DNA of 64,000 bases from Teichococcus oryzae (GCF_008386565.1 NZ_VUKA01000013.1:1-64000), one strand, 5' to 3'. Positions 1 to 8,527 are shown, counted from the stretch's first letter. Program-made: numbers and translations. Notes: a model not told the origin generated them from the letters alone.

Positions 1-1
1 C

Positions 2-1702
2 GGCACCACCGAGAACAGCAACGTCGTCGTGGTGCGCTATGTCGCCGACACGGCGGAGGAAGCGGCTCTCGTCGTCAACACGCTGATGAACCGCTACATC
101 TCGCAGGAAGTGAACGCCAAGCGCGACACCACCCTGCAGGCCAATGAATGGCTGACCGAGCGGCTGACGGCGCTGCGCGAGGACATGGAGGCGGCCGACC
201 GCAAGATCCAGGAATACCGCGAGCGCACCGGCCTGCTGGAAACCTCGCAGGGCACCATCAGCACCCTGCAGCTGGGCGAGCAGCAGACCCGCGTCGCCGT
301 GGCCCGCCAGGAACTGGCCCGCGCCCAGGCCGCGCTGGACAGCGCACTGCGCTCCGGCAGCGGCGGCAGCGCCGCCATGGAAGCGCTGACCTCGCCCACC
401 GTGCAGGCGCTGCGCACCCGCGAGGCCGAGATCAGCGCCCGCTCCGCCAGCCTGGCGCAGCAGCTGGGCCGCAACCATCCCGACCGCCTGGCCGCCGAGG
501 CCGAGCTGCGCGGCGTGCAGCGGCAGATCGGCGCCGAGATCAGCAAGGTCGTGGCTTCCCTCCGGCGCGAGGTGGACGCGGCGCGCGATCGCCTGGCCGA
601 GGCGCAAAGCTCGCTGACCAGCACCACCCGGACGGCGCGCACCGGTGCCCAGGCCGAGGTAGGCCTGCTGGCCCTGACCCGCGAGGCCGATGCCAAGCGG
701 CAGATCTACCAGACCTTCCTGACCCGCGCCGAGCAGACCCGGATGGCCTCCGCCCAGTTTCCGCTGGCGCGCGTCATCTCTCCGGCCGTGGCGCCGTACC
801 GCCCGAGCGGCCCGCCCGGCTCGGTTGTCGCCGCCTTCTGCGCCTTTGTCGGCCTGTTCCTGGTGGGTGGCATCCTGGTGCTGCGCCGCCTGACCCATGG
901 CGCCTTCAACTCGGTGCAGGATCTGGTGACCATGACCGGCATCCAGAATGTCGGCAGCCTGCCGGCGCTGGGCCGCGGCCGCCGCAACAAGATGCCGGCG
1001 CTGGTGCTCGACCAGGGCCAGTCCGGCATCGCCGAAACCCTGCGCGCGCTGCGGTTGAACATGCAGACCGTGGCGGGCGGTGGCCCGGCCAACACCGTGC
1101 TGGTCACGTCCTCGGCGATCGGCGACGGCAAGAGCACCGTGGCCTCCTCGCTGGCTCGCCTGTCCGCCGCCGACGGGCTGCGCGTGCTGCTGATCGAAAC
1201 CGATATGCGCCGCCCCCAGCTTTCCGCCATCTTCGGCGCCCCCTGGCCGGGCCGCTCGATCGAGGCGGTGTTGAACGGCGAAACCCGCTTCGAGGATGCC
1301 ATCCAGGTGGATGAGCGCTCTGGCCTGCACCTGCTGCTGTCCGACCGCTCCTCCTCCAACCCGCAGGCGCTGATCGAATCCCGGCAATTCGCCGAGTTGA
1401 TCAACCGGGCCCGCCGCGAATACCGGCTGGTGATCCTGGACAGCCCGCCGGTGATGCGCGTGGCCGATGCCGTGGTGCTGTCGCAGCACAGCGATGCCGT
1501 GCTGTTCGCCGTGGGCTGGGAGCGGACCCCGCGCACCGTGGTGCTGGAGGCGATGCGCCGCCTGCCGCGCTCCATGCGCGCCCGCATGGCAACGGTGATG
1601 ACCCGGGTGCGCCCGGGCCGGCTGGATCCGCTGGGCTATTACGAGGGCTATGCCAAGAGCACCACGCCCGACCTCAAGCGCCTGCCGGCGCCGGGAGCCT
1701 GA
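2..1702 (+). CDS. Polysaccharide co-polymerase fused to tyrosine kinase (Wzc/GumC-CpsD type), 5' truncated
   Basis: The reading frame is open from the first bases, so the true start lies outside the window. The visible part (about 566 codons) begins in the Wzz-like periplasmic domain and continues through a long Ala/Arg/Glu-rich coiled coil (about nt 100-720). A hydrophobic segment at about nt 815-880 is the second inner-membrane helix. The cytoplasmic BY-kinase domain follows: Walker A GDGKST (nt 1121-1138), Walker A' LLIETDMRRPQ and Walker B LVILDSPP (about nt 1426). The C-terminus carries a short Tyr cluster (GYYEGY), the usual autophosphorylation tail. In this family the protein controls chain length and export of exopolysaccharide together with a Wza-type channel, and one is encoded just downstream on the other strand. 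A strong terminator follows the stop codon. Confidence 0.92.
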   Translation, partial: GTTENSNVVVVRYVADTAEEAALVVNTLMNRYISQEVNAKRDTTLQANEWLTERLTALREDMEAADRKIQEYRERTGLLETSQGTISTLQLGEQQTRVAVARQELARAQAALDSALRSGSGGSAAMEALTSPTVQALRTREAEISARSASLAQQLGRNHPDRLAAEAELRGVQRQIGAEISKVVASLRREVDAARDRLAEAQSSLTSTTRTARTGAQAEVGLLALTREADAKRQIYQTFLTRAEQTRMASAQFPLARVISPAVAPYRPSGPPGSVVAAFCAFVGLFLVGGILVLRRLTHGAFNSVQDLVTMTGIQNVGSLPALGRGRRNKMPALVLDQGQSGIAETLRALRLNMQTVAGGGPANTVLVTSSAIGDGKSTVASSLARLSAADGLRVLLIETDMRRPQLSAIFGAPWPGRSIEAVLNGETRFEDAIQVDERSGLHLLLSDRSSSNPQALIESRQFAELINRARREYRLVILDSPPVMRVADAVVLSQHSDAVLFAVGWERTPRTVVLEAMRRLPRSMRARMATVMTRVRPGRLDPLGYYEGYAKSTTPDLKRLPAPGA

Positions 1703-1737
1703 GGGCAGGCCCTTCAAGGGCTTGCCGGTTCAAGCGG

Positions 1738-1773
1738 AAGGGGCGCGGCGAAAGGCCGCGCCCCTTCTTTTTT
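1738..1773 (+). terminator. Rho-independent terminator after the tyrosine kinase gene
   Basis: A perfect 10-bp GC stem (1740-1749 with 1755-1764) closes a GAAAG loop and is followed by TTCTTTTTT. It sits 37 nt after the kinase stop codon. Confidence 0.9.
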
Positions 1774-1940
1774 GCCTCCGCCAGACCCTTCATGCGTTCA
1801 CGGTCGCCGCTGGATGAGGAAGCGGCAGGCCCATGCATGGCATCCCCGCCGGCTTTCCACGCGCCCCACCAACGGGTCGGACCAATTCCAACCCAAAGCA
1901 CCAACAGGCCTGCCGCCACTTCATTCCCGCATCGGGGCAC

Positions 1941-1968
1941 AAAAAAAGCCGGGGACATGGTCCCCGGC
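1941..1968 (-). terminator. Rho-independent terminator of the export lipoprotein gene
   Basis: Read on the minus strand, a 9-bp stem (GCCGGGGAC at 1948-1956 with GTCCCCGGC at 1960-1968) is followed by seven T. It lies 28 nt beyond the stop of the gene ending at 1997. Confidence 0.9.
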
Positions 1969-1996
1969 CTGGATCAGCGCGTGATGCGCGCGGCGA

Positions 1997-2593
1997 TCAG
2001 AAGCGGCGCTCGAACACTGTCACCACATCGCCCGGCATCAGCAGGGCGTCGCGCCCGGCCCGGTATTCCTCCGCCACGCCATTGGCGTTCACGCGGGTGA
2101 TCGACACGGTGTCGGTGATGGCGCGGTAGTTGAAGCCGCCGGCCACCGCCACGGCGGACAGCACCGTCATGCCCGGCTGATACGGGGTCTGGCCGCCGCG
2201 CTCCACCATGCCCAGCACGAAGATGGGGCGGTATTCCTGCACCTCGACCGCCACGGAGGGGTCGTTGAACAGGTTGCGGCTGCGCAGGCTGCGCTCGATG
2301 GCACGCTCCGCCTCGGTGGTGGTGCGGCCGGTGACGGGAATGGCGCCAACCAGCGGCAGCGCCACATTGCCGGCATCGCTGATGCGGAAATCACCGGAAA
2401 GACGGGGATCGTTGAACACCGTCACGCGGAGCTGGTCGCCAGCGCCCAGCTTGTAGGCGCTGGCCGTGGTTTCCGGCAGCGGCTGCAGATTGGCGGCGGG
2501 ATTGCCGCAGGCCGCGACCAGCAGGGCAGCCCCCAGGGCCATCCTGCGCAGGGTAGCCGGGCCAAAGGAGATCAAGGAAGCAGGACGGAACAT
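1997..2593 (-). CDS. Outer-membrane polysaccharide export lipoprotein (Wza/OPX family)
   Basis: This 198-residue protein belongs to the polysaccharide export (Poly_export/SLBB) family that forms the outer-membrane channel for exopolysaccharide. The N-terminus is a lipoprotein signal with lipobox LVAAC (Cys29). A Poly_export domain follows at about residues 45-120 (YKLGAGDQLRVTVF, VALPLVGAIPVTG) and one SLBB-like domain at 125-190, ending in the typical MPGDVVTVFERRF. It is short for the family: there is one SLBB and no C-terminal membrane helix. The ATG at 2593 is chosen because GGGAG precedes it by 5 nt and it puts the lipobox in place; a longer frame to 2629 lacks this. The beta-barrel gene lies 107 bp upstream on the same strand, and the kinase partner is convergent. 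Confidence 0.93.
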   Translation of the reverse strand: MFRPASLISFGPATLRRMALGAALLVAACGNPAANLQPLPETTASAYKLGAGDQLRVTVFNDPRLSGDFRISDAGNVALPLVGAIPVTGRTTTEAERAIERSLRSRNLFNDPSVAVEVQEYRPIFVLGMVERGGQTPYQPGMTVLSAVAVAGGFNYRAITDTVSITRVNANGVAEEYRAGRDALLMPGDVVTVFERRF

Positions 2594-2700
2594 GGGAACT
2601 CCCGGATGCAGCTCTTTGAGACAAAGCAAGATATTGTATCCGCGGCAGCGCTGCCCGTGAACGCTGCCGGTTCAAACCATGGCCACTATTCGCCAAATCG

Positions 2701-4056
2701 TTACAGGGCGATCCGCAGCCGCACCTGCACCTGGTTGATTCCGTATTCACGGAAGCCATTGGGCGCGCTCAGCCGCTCCGTGTGCTGGTAGTTGGCCACC
2801 AGGGACAGGTTGCGGTTAATCAGATAGCGGGCGCCGATCAGGCCAATGCCGTCGGTGACCTCGCCTTGTTGTGGGTATTCACGGTGCTCAGCCCGCAACT
2901 CGCCGGTCAGGATCACATTGCGCAGCAGCTCGTGATCCACCGTCAGCCGGCCAGCAGTGCGTGTGTAGCTGACGCTGTTCTCGCGGATCGATTCCTCGAT
3001 GGTCCGCGAGGCGGCAAGGGTGACAGTGGTGAGCTGCGTCGGCAGATAGGTGATCTGGCCTTCGAAAGCGAGGCCTTCCAACGGCTTGCGGCCCGGCTCC
3101 TCATAGTCGCGGCTGCGGTAGCCGATCAGGAGGCGGGCCTGCCACAACCCAGTCAGATCGTAGTTGAAGCCGCCCTGGACCTCCCAGGTGAAGGAGTCAC
3201 GGTTCTGCTGGCCGGCTTCCTGATAGGTGATGTCCTGCAGCCGCACCAGGGCCAGCAGGCTGCGGCCTGGTACCAGGCTGTATCCGGCCTCCACTTCAGC
3301 CAGAAGCGAATCATAGTCGTTCTGGCTGTTGTTGGTGCGCTGGCCGTTGATCGTCTCCTCCTCATAGCGGAGGGTCGTGTAGCTCACGGTGGGACTCACC
3401 GAGAGGCGGTTGAATGCTGCGGTGCCGCCAATCTGGAAGATGTCGCTGTCATAGGGGATGGGGCGGTTAACCCCTTCGCTCTGCAGCTCGAAATTGTTGA
3501 CTGCGAGGTGGCTGTGCACACGGCGGTAGCTGGCATTCACCGAGGAAGCGCGGCCGATGTCGTAGCGCCCCCTGAGGCCGATAGCGTAATCGAGCCAGTT
3601 CAGGTCGTTGTAGCGCAGATGCTGGCGGGTTTCCTGGGAAGCCGTCAGTCCCAGGGCATGGCGGCTCCAGGTGCTGGCGGCGGAAACGTTCACACCTTGG
3701 GTGAAGTACCCATCGCTTTGATCTTCCGGAGAATTGGGCTGGAGGTTGTCATCATAGCCCATGCCCGCTTCCAGGGCCGCATCATAGCGGAACCCGCCGA
3801 GGCGGATGCCCGCCGGATCGTAATCCGGGCGCTGCCGCGTCTGCACGGTGACGTTCCGGGCCGTGGCAGTGGAATTGATCGATTGCGGCGTCTGCGATGG
3901 TCCCCGGCCGGCCAAGGGGGCTTCGGTCTGGATCGATTGCAGCACTTCCTGGGAGAAGCCCACCACAGGAGCCAGCAGGGCCATCGCCGGCAGGGCCATC
4001 AGGGACCAGGGGCGGATCGCCTTCGCCGCACGCAGTGTTCTGTTCTTCAGCCGCAT
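2701..4056 (-). CDS. Outer-membrane beta-barrel protein (putative BBP2-type porin) of the EPS locus
   Basis: About 451 residues. A signal peptide (residues 1 to about 36, hydrophobic stretch MALPAMALLAPVVGF) precedes a polar linker. The rest is a series of alternating polar/hydrophobic strands with many Tyr and Arg residues (for example DYAIGLRGRYDIG, LLALVRLQDITY), ending ...VQVRLRIAL, as in outer-membrane barrels. It resembles the putative beta-barrel porin 2 family often found in alphaproteobacterial exopolysaccharide clusters and may form the outer pore for, or anchor, the polymer. ATG 4056 (AGGA 8 nt upstream) gives a normal signal peptide. ATG 4080 (GGAG 7 nt upstream) is nearly as good, and the frame stays open to 4218. 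It is probably co-transcribed with the export lipoprotein. Confidence 0.82.
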   Translation of the reverse strand: MRLKNRTLRAAKAIRPWSLMALPAMALLAPVVGFSQEVLQSIQTEAPLAGRGPSQTPQSINSTATARNVTVQTRQRPDYDPAGIRLGGFRYDAALEAGMGYDDNLQPNSPEDQSDGYFTQGVNVSAASTWSRHALGLTASQETRQHLRYNDLNWLDYAIGLRGRYDIGRASSVNASYRRVHSHLAVNNFELQSEGVNRPIPYDSDIFQIGGTAAFNRLSVSPTVSYTTLRYEEETINGQRTNNSQNDYDSLLAEVEAGYSLVPGRSLLALVRLQDITYQEAGQQNRDSFTWEVQGGFNYDLTGLWQARLLIGYRSRDYEEPGRKPLEGLAFEGQITYLPTQLTTVTLAASRTIEESIRENSVSYTRTAGRLTVDHELLRNVILTGELRAEHREYPQQGEVTDGIGLIGARYLINRNLSLVANYQHTERLSAPNGFREYGINQVQVRLRIAL

Positions 4057-4223
4057 TTCAGCGATCCTGCCCAATTCCATGCTATGGCTCCGCGCCAATC
4101 CGCGTAATGCGCTGGATTGTCCCATGAATGAACCATCGATCAAGCCTTCGCCTTCCCACCATGCCCTTCGGATGCAACATGCGCCGCGTTGTGGCTTTTG
4201 GGTTGCAGTGATCGGCAAGAGGT

Positions 4224-4239
4224 GGGGGGTTAACTCCGG
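4224..4239 (-). repeat. Iteron-like copy overlapping the repA stop codon
   Basis: The minus strand reads CCGGAGTTAACCCCCC, the same core as the oriV iterons about 1.1 kb away. The TAA of the core is the repA stop codon. Confidence 0.7.
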
Positions 4240-5195
4240 GCCGCGCTGATCAGCCGGACGGAAACCGGCGGACGCGAGGGATGCAGCATCACGCCGTCAT
4301 CGGTCAGTTCGACCTTGGCCTCGGGATAGGCCGCGACGGCGGGGGCCAGGGACTTACGGAAGTCGCGGCGGAAGGTGTGCAGCTCCGAATAGCCGGCACC
4401 GAACTGATCGCGCAGCGCCGCCCAGCGCACCGTGGTCGGGCCGCGCAGGGTGTGCAGCCGGTAGGCCAGCCAGATGTACAGGTCGAGGCTGGCGCTGCGG
4501 TTGCCCAGTTCCCGCAGGGCGGCTTCCTGCAGTGGCACGGGGTGCTGACGCATGGCATCGAAGAAGACCTCGTCCAGCACCACCCGCTCGTCCCAAAGCT
4601 CACCCTGGCGGCTGTCATTGCCCCGCTCGGCGAAGCGCAACCCGGAGCGGACGAAGCGGCCAGCCGCCCAGCCTTCCATGTCCTCATCTTCCCAGAAGAA
4701 TTTCAGCGAGCAGGCGGCGATGCGAACCGCCTGCTCGCGCAGCGCCTTGCCCGTCTCGCCACCCCAAGAAAGGCCCATGCGCCCGAGCCAGTCGCGCATC
4801 GAGCGCCCCAGCTCCACCTCTCGGCTGTTGGTGCGCGCGGCCTGGGTTTGCAGGTAAAGCAGGATCATGCGGGCACGGGCGCCATAGGGCACGCCATGCA
4901 GGCGCGGCGCCCGACCCGCCGCCTTGAGCCGGCCTGGCTCGACCAGCAGGGTCACGCGATGGCCACGTTTTTCCCAGGCAGCTTCATCGGGCAGGCGCTT
5001 ATGCGGCAGCGAGGTCAGGCAGAAGCCGGTATAGGTGATGCCGATGCGGCTGGCGTCATCCGCCAGCACCTCCGCGGCGATGTCCACCAGGGCTTTGCGC
5101 TCAGGCGGCACCATGGCGCGAGCCTGATCGCGTCCATGCAGCAACACCAGCTTCCGGACGCCATGCGCCGCATCTTCCTGCATGGCTCGCTCCAT
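4230..5195 (-). CDS. repA: Plasmid replication initiator RepA
   Basis: This 321-residue protein looks like the RepA initiators of alphaproteobacterial plasmids (plasmid-encoded RepA family). Recognisable segments are TYTGFCLTSLPHKRLPD near residue 55, LHGVPYGARARMILLYLQT at about 100, and RSMRDWLGRMGLSWGG at about 130. A second winged-helix-like part contains LDLYIWLAYRLHTL and FGAGYSELHTFRRDF. The initiator would bind the iterons beside the gene and open oriV. The start is ATG 5195; an internal ATG at 5183 has a better-spaced GGAG and may be the real one. The stop codon lies inside an iteron-like sequence. Upstream are an inverted iteron variant (5244-5260), AT-rich repeats and four direct iterons, so autoregulation by RepA is likely. 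No parA or parB lies next to it. Confidence 0.85.
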   Translation of the reverse strand: MERAMQEDAAHGVRKLVLLHGRDQARAMVPPERKALVDIAAEVLADDASRIGITYTGFCLTSLPHKRLPDEAAWEKRGHRVTLLVEPGRLKAAGRAPRLHGVPYGARARMILLYLQTQAARTNSREVELGRSMRDWLGRMGLSWGGETGKALREQAVRIAACSLKFFWEDEDMEGWAAGRFVRSGLRFAERGNDSRQGELWDERVVLDEVFFDAMRQHPVPLQEAALRELGNRSASLDLYIWLAYRLHTLRGPTTVRWAALRDQFGAGYSELHTFRRDFRKSLAPAVAAYPEAKVELTDDGVMLHPSRPPVSVRLISAARS

Positions 5196-5298
5196 CAAGA
5201 CTTTCGATGGACTAGGTGCCGTTTCCGCCCAGGCTGCGTCAATGGGGGGATAACTCCGGACTCTAGTAGAGAACTAGTAGAGTCTATTAGTTGAAGTA

Positions 5299-5430
5299 CG
5301 GAGTTAACCCCCCAGTATAACCGCCTTTTTCGGAGTTAACCCCCCAGTTTCCGGAGTTAACCCCCCAGGATAAGCCGGCGGCCTTGTGGATAACGGTTCC
5401 TCGGAAGCGCCATCCGGAGTTAACCCCCCG
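5299..5430 (+). repeat. Iteron array, four direct copies of a 15-bp core
   Basis: Core CGGAGTTAACCCCCC starts at 5299, 5331, 5352 and 5415. The first three are followed by AG, the last by G. Spacing is irregular (32, 21 and 63 bp), unlike a CRISPR array. Confidence 0.9.
5385..5393 (-). promoter_or_regulatory. DnaA box
   Basis: TTATCCACA on the minus strand matches the consensus exactly and lies between the third and fourth iterons. Confidence 0.75.
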
Positions 5431-5480
5431 GGACAATGTGGGGGAATCGGATGGGTCCGCTTCAGGCCCTTTTCCATGAC

Positions 5481-5515
5481 AAAAAGGCCGGGCCATCCTT
5501 GCGGACAGCCCGGCC
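5481..5515 (-). terminator. Rho-independent terminator of the rfbF-to-DRL operon
   Basis: On the minus strand an 8-bp stem (GGCCGGGC at 5508-5515, GCCCGGCC at 5486-5493) with a 14-nt loop is followed by TTTTT (5481-5485). It lies 70 nt after the operon's last stop codon and insulates the origin from it. Confidence 0.8.
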
Positions 5516-5584
5516 CAGCTGCGGCAAAAGCCCGCAGGATCCGGAAAAAAGAAGCGGAGTCCCTTCCGGCGAGCCCGCCCGCCC

Positions 5585-6871
5585 TCAGGCGGGAAACACC
5601 TCGTCCTGCTCCGCCCGCAGCCGGTCGATCAGGCGGCCGGCCGGGATCTCCACATCGTCATAGGTCAGCACCGTGTCCTTGGACACGGCGCGCTTCAGGC
5701 GGCAGCCCTCGGCCAAGCCCATGGGAAGCAGGCGCTGCCCGCGGGAAATGGCGTAGGTCTCGCACTGGCCATAGCTCTTGTAGCCGCCCAGAGCGTCGAT
5801 CACATCGCCCTTGGCCAAGTCCACCTTGGCAGTGGCCACCACATCGACCATCGGCCCACCCAGCGGCTGGATCACCGCATCCTGGCACAGCACGAGGCGG
5901 GCGACCGAGATCGGCACCTCGAAATGGCAGAGATGGTAAGGGGTGTAGAAGCTGTAGAGCGGCCCGGTGCCGAGCTTGTACAGGTTCAGGTAGTGCTGCT
6001 GCTTCGGATCGTCATGCGCCGCCAGCACGAACACGCCAGGGCCCGGCTTGGAGCCCACCACGTAATCAACAATGCCGCCAAGCTTGCGCAGCTCCTCGAC
6101 ATCATAGGCCGAGGTCAACTCGTCGATATGGCCGCGATGGTCGCGCCCGATCATGCCGCGCTTGTTCACCGTCATGCCGGTGGCATTGGCGACGATGGCC
6201 TGCTCGAAGCTGATCTTGGTGCCGTCGGCGAAGCTGGTCACCATGTAGGGGTCCTGGCCCCACTGCTTGGCGAAGCCTTCCTGCGTCGTCGGGTTGCGGT
6301 ACGGGTCCTGCAGGCCCTTGATGTTGCCGCAAACCAGGGGCGTCAGGCCGATCGATTTGACGAAGCGGAACAGGTTCATCTCGACGCCCGGCTGGTCGCC
6401 GTCGCAGCCGGTGAAGATGACGCCCGCCTCGTCGGCCTTGCGCTTCAGCAGCGGCCCCACCGTCGCGTCCAGCTCGGCATTCATCGAGACCATCGGCTTG
6501 CCGTTCTCAAAGGCGGCAAGGGTGACGGTTGCGCCGTATTCAATGGCGCCCGTGGCATCGATCAGGCAGTCCAGCCCCTCGACCCGGCACAGCAGCATCG
6601 GGTCAGAGGTGATTGCCGCGCGGCCGGCGCGGATGCACTCGGCCAGGGCGGCCTCGGTTTCCACCACGGCGATGTCGGTGACGCCGGCCTGCTCATAGGC
6701 GTTGCGCGCCTTGTCGAGGCTGCGGTTGCAGATCACCGACAGCACCATGCCCGGCACGGAGTTGGCGATCTGGTTGGTGATGCCGCGGGCCATAAAGCCG
6801 GCGCCGAACATGCCGACGCGGACCGGCTTGCCCTCGGCCTCGCGCTGGCGCAGCAGCGTGTCGTAGATCAT
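5585..6871 (-). CDS. DXR-like (DRL) NAD(P)-dependent oxidoreductase with C-terminal SAF domain
   Basis: A 428-residue protein with an N-terminal Rossmann fold (RVGMFGAGFMARG, residues 18-30) resembling homoserine dehydrogenase, a central catalytic region (CDGDQPGVEMNLFRFVK; GNIKGLQDPYRNPTTQEGF) and a C-terminal SAF-like domain (about 340-410, KGDVIDALGGY to YDDVEIPAG). The family includes the DXR-like enzyme known from Brucella, which converts deoxyxylulose phosphate to methylerythritol phosphate; other members have unknown substrates. Here it is the last gene of an operon with cytidylyltransferase, SDR and RfbC-type genes, which points to a sugar-nucleotide substrate rather than isoprenoids, but that is inference. 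ATG 6871 has GAGA upstream and is 14 nt from the previous stop. Confidence 0.8.
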   Translation of the reverse strand: MIYDTLLRQREAEGKPVRVGMFGAGFMARGITNQIANSVPGMVLSVICNRSLDKARNAYEQAGVTDIAVVETEAALAECIRAGRAAITSDPMLLCRVEGLDCLIDATGAIEYGATVTLAAFENGKPMVSMNAELDATVGPLLKRKADEAGVIFTGCDGDQPGVEMNLFRFVKSIGLTPLVCGNIKGLQDPYRNPTTQEGFAKQWGQDPYMVTSFADGTKISFEQAIVANATGMTVNKRGMIGRDHRGHIDELTSAYDVEELRKLGGIVDYVVGSKPGPGVFVLAAHDDPKQQHYLNLYKLGTGPLYSFYTPYHLCHFEVPISVARLVLCQDAVIQPLGGPMVDVVATAKVDLAKGDVIDALGGYKSYGQCETYAISRGQRLLPMGLAEGCRLKRAVSKDTVLTYDDVEIPAGRLIDRLRAEQDEVFPA

Positions 6872-6884
6872 CGCGTTTCTCTTT

Positions 6885-7451
6885 TCAGCGGATGCCGCGC
6901 AGCTGCTCGACGGCATGGAACTCGGGATCGAAGAGCGGCCAGTTCTGGTCCTTCTCCGAAATCACTTCCGGCGCGATCGGCCACTCGATGCTCAGATGCG
7001 GGTCATTGTAGCGCAGGCCACGCTCGCCGCCCGGCATGTAGGCGTCACTGACCATGTAGAAGGCTTCGGTGTTCTCGCGCAGGGTGATGAAGCCATGCGC
7101 GAAGCCCCGCGGCACGTAGAGCATCTTGCGGTTGTCTTCAGTCAGCTCGACGCCAAACCACTTGCCGTAGCTAGGGGAGTCCGGGCGCATGTCGGCGATC
7201 ACGTCATACAGCGCGCCGCGCAGGCAGCGCACCAGCTTCACCTCCGCCGCCGGCGGCAGCTGATAGTGCATGCCGCGCAGCGTGCCCTTGGTCACGCTGA
7301 GCGAGTTGTTGACCTGCGCGTACTGACTGACCAGCCCGGCCTCGCGGAACTCGTTCTCGCAATAGGCCCGGGCGAAGAAGCCGCGCTCATCGCCGCGCGG
7401 CTCCATCTCGATGACAAAGGCGTCCTGCAGGGGGGTCGCGTTGAACTTCAC
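6885..7451 (-). CDS. rfbC: dTDP-4-dehydrorhamnose 3,5-epimerase family protein (RfbC/RmlC-like)
   Basis: A 188-residue cupin of normal family length. The catalytic His is in TLRGMHYQ (His62). LYVPRGFAHGFITL and the following EAFYMVSDAY carry the other active-site residues. The family epimerises 4-keto-6-deoxy sugar nucleotides at C3 and C5. Because the same operon starts with a CTP-type nucleotidyltransferase and has no rmlA, rmlB or rmlD, the substrate here is probably a CDP-linked keto sugar rather than the dTDP sugar. Its ATG overlaps the stop of the upstream SDR gene by 4 nt, so translation is probably coupled. Confidence 0.88.
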   Translation of the reverse strand: MKFNATPLQDAFVIEMEPRGDERGFFARAYCENEFREAGLVSQYAQVNNSLSVTKGTLRGMHYQLPPAAEVKLVRCLRGALYDVIADMRPDSPSYGKWFGVELTEDNRKMLYVPRGFAHGFITLRENTEAFYMVSDAYMPGGERGLRYNDPHLSIEWPIAPEVISEKDQNWPLFDPEFHAVEQLRGIR

Positions 7452-8527
7452 GCGGCCTCTCCACGGATCTGCGGCAGCTCGCGCACCGCTTCCAGATTGC
7501 TGTCCACGGCACCGGAGGAGATCAGCTTCTCCAGCGTGACCAGCCGGATGGCGAAGGATTTGCGGTAGTTCGGATCGCTGAAGCCCTGCTCGGTCAGCCG
7601 GTCGCGCAGCTCGGCGATGGCACCGTCCAGCGTTTCCTGCGGCTGGTGCTGTGGCGCCAGCTTGGCGAAAAGCGAGAAATCCACCTTGTAGGAGCGCTTG
7701 TCCGGCGGCGCCGAGGTGGCGATGGACACCTTGGCTTCCGGCATGGCGCGGCCAACCGCCTCCGCCAGGTCGCGCACCTGGTAGTTCCAGCGCTCGCTGC
7801 CGACATTGACGGTGAGGAAGTGGCCGCCATTCTCAGGACGGCGGGTGATCGCCCATTCAATGGCGCGCGCCATGTCGCGGACATGGATCAGCGGCCGCCA
7901 GGGCGTGCCATCGGACAACACGCTGACTTCCTTGTTGGCCAGCGCGCCGGCCACGAAATCGTTCAGCACCAGGTCGAGGCGCAGCCGCGGCGACATGCCA
8001 CAGGCAGTCGCGAAGCGCAGGCAGGAGATCACCATGCCGCTGTTGTCGAGCGCACGGAGCGAATTCTCCGTGTCGATCTTGGAGCGGGCATAGGCGGTCA
8101 GCGGGTTGAGCTGGTCGCTCTCGACGCGCGCATTGCCGTCACCGGCGATGCCGTAGACGGAGCAGGAGGAGGCGAAAACGAAGCGCTTCACGCCGGCCTC
8201 GGCCGCAGCCTTGGCGACGGCCACGCTGGCCTGGTGGTTGATGGCGTCTGTCACCGCCTCGAAGCGCTGGCCCATCGGGTCGTTCGAGATGGCGGCCAGG
8301 TGCACCACGGCATCGAAGCCGCGCAGATCCTCGACGCCCAGGTCGCGCACATCGCCGAAGCGCTGCTCGTCCAGCACGGTTTCCGGCAGTTGATCCTGCG
8401 TGGTCAGGCAATGGCCGAACCAGCCGCGGTCATGGCCGACCAGCGTCGCCGCGGGAAAAATCTTCCGGAAATGGGCGGCAACCACCGGGCCGACATAGCC
8501 CATGTTGCCGGTGATCAGGATGCGCAT
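7448..8527 (-). CDS. Extended SDR NAD-dependent epimerase/dehydratase
   Basis: 359 residues. The NAD-binding glycine motif GNMGYVG is at residues 7-13 and VVHLAAISNDP follows at about 75. The catalytic set is present: ASSCSVYG near 120-126 and Y146-x3-K150 (TAYARSK). It is close to sugar-nucleotide epimerases/dehydratases. No separate CDP-glucose 4,6-dehydratase is present, so this enzyme may supply the keto sugar for the RfbC-like epimerase. ATG 8527 lies 5 nt after the rfbF stop, and the gene overlaps rfbC by 4 nt. The frame extends further upstream, but residue 1 at 8527 starts directly at the first beta strand. Confidence 0.87.
   Translation of the reverse strand: MRILITGNMGYVGPVVAAHFRKIFPAATLVGHDRGWFGHCLTTQDQLPETVLDEQRFGDVRDLGVEDLRGFDAVVHLAAISNDPMGQRFEAVTDAINHQASVAVAKAAAEAGVKRFVFASSCSVYGIAGDGNARVESDQLNPLTAYARSKIDTENSLRALDNSGMVISCLRFATACGMSPRLRLDLVLNDFVAGALANKEVSVLSDGTPWRPLIHVRDMARAIEWAITRRPENGGHFLTVNVGSERWNYQVRDLAEAVGRAMPEAKVSIATSAPPDKRSYKVDFSLFAKLAPQHQPQETLDGAIAELRDRLTEQGFSDPNYRKSFAIRLVTLEKLISSGAVDSNLEAVRELPQIRGEAA

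Larger units (their letters stand above)
5244..5430. other. Plasmid origin of replication (oriV): iterons, AT-rich repeats, DnaA box
   Basis: Four direct copies of CGGAGTTAACCCCCC lie at 5299-5315, 5331-5347, 5352-5368 and 5415-5430. An inverted variant with ATAAC instead of TTAAC is at 5244-5260. A perfect DnaA box (TTATCCACA on the minus strand) is at 5385-5393. An AT-rich stretch with the 9-bp direct repeat CTAGTAGAG (5263-5271, 5274-5282) lies between the inverted copy and the first direct iteron. This arrangement next to repA is that of an iteron-controlled theta origin. Confidence 0.85.

Noticed and set aside
2782-4107. A 441-codon plus-strand frame opposite the beta-barrel gene
   Set aside because: Shadow of a gene with signal peptide and barrel pattern on the other strand. 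No ribosome-binding site or motif.
5299-5430. Regular-looking short repeats that could suggest a CRISPR array
   Set aside because: Four 15-bp copies at irregular spacing (32, 21, 63 bp) with a DnaA box and repA beside them are iterons; there are no spacers of constant length and no cas genes.
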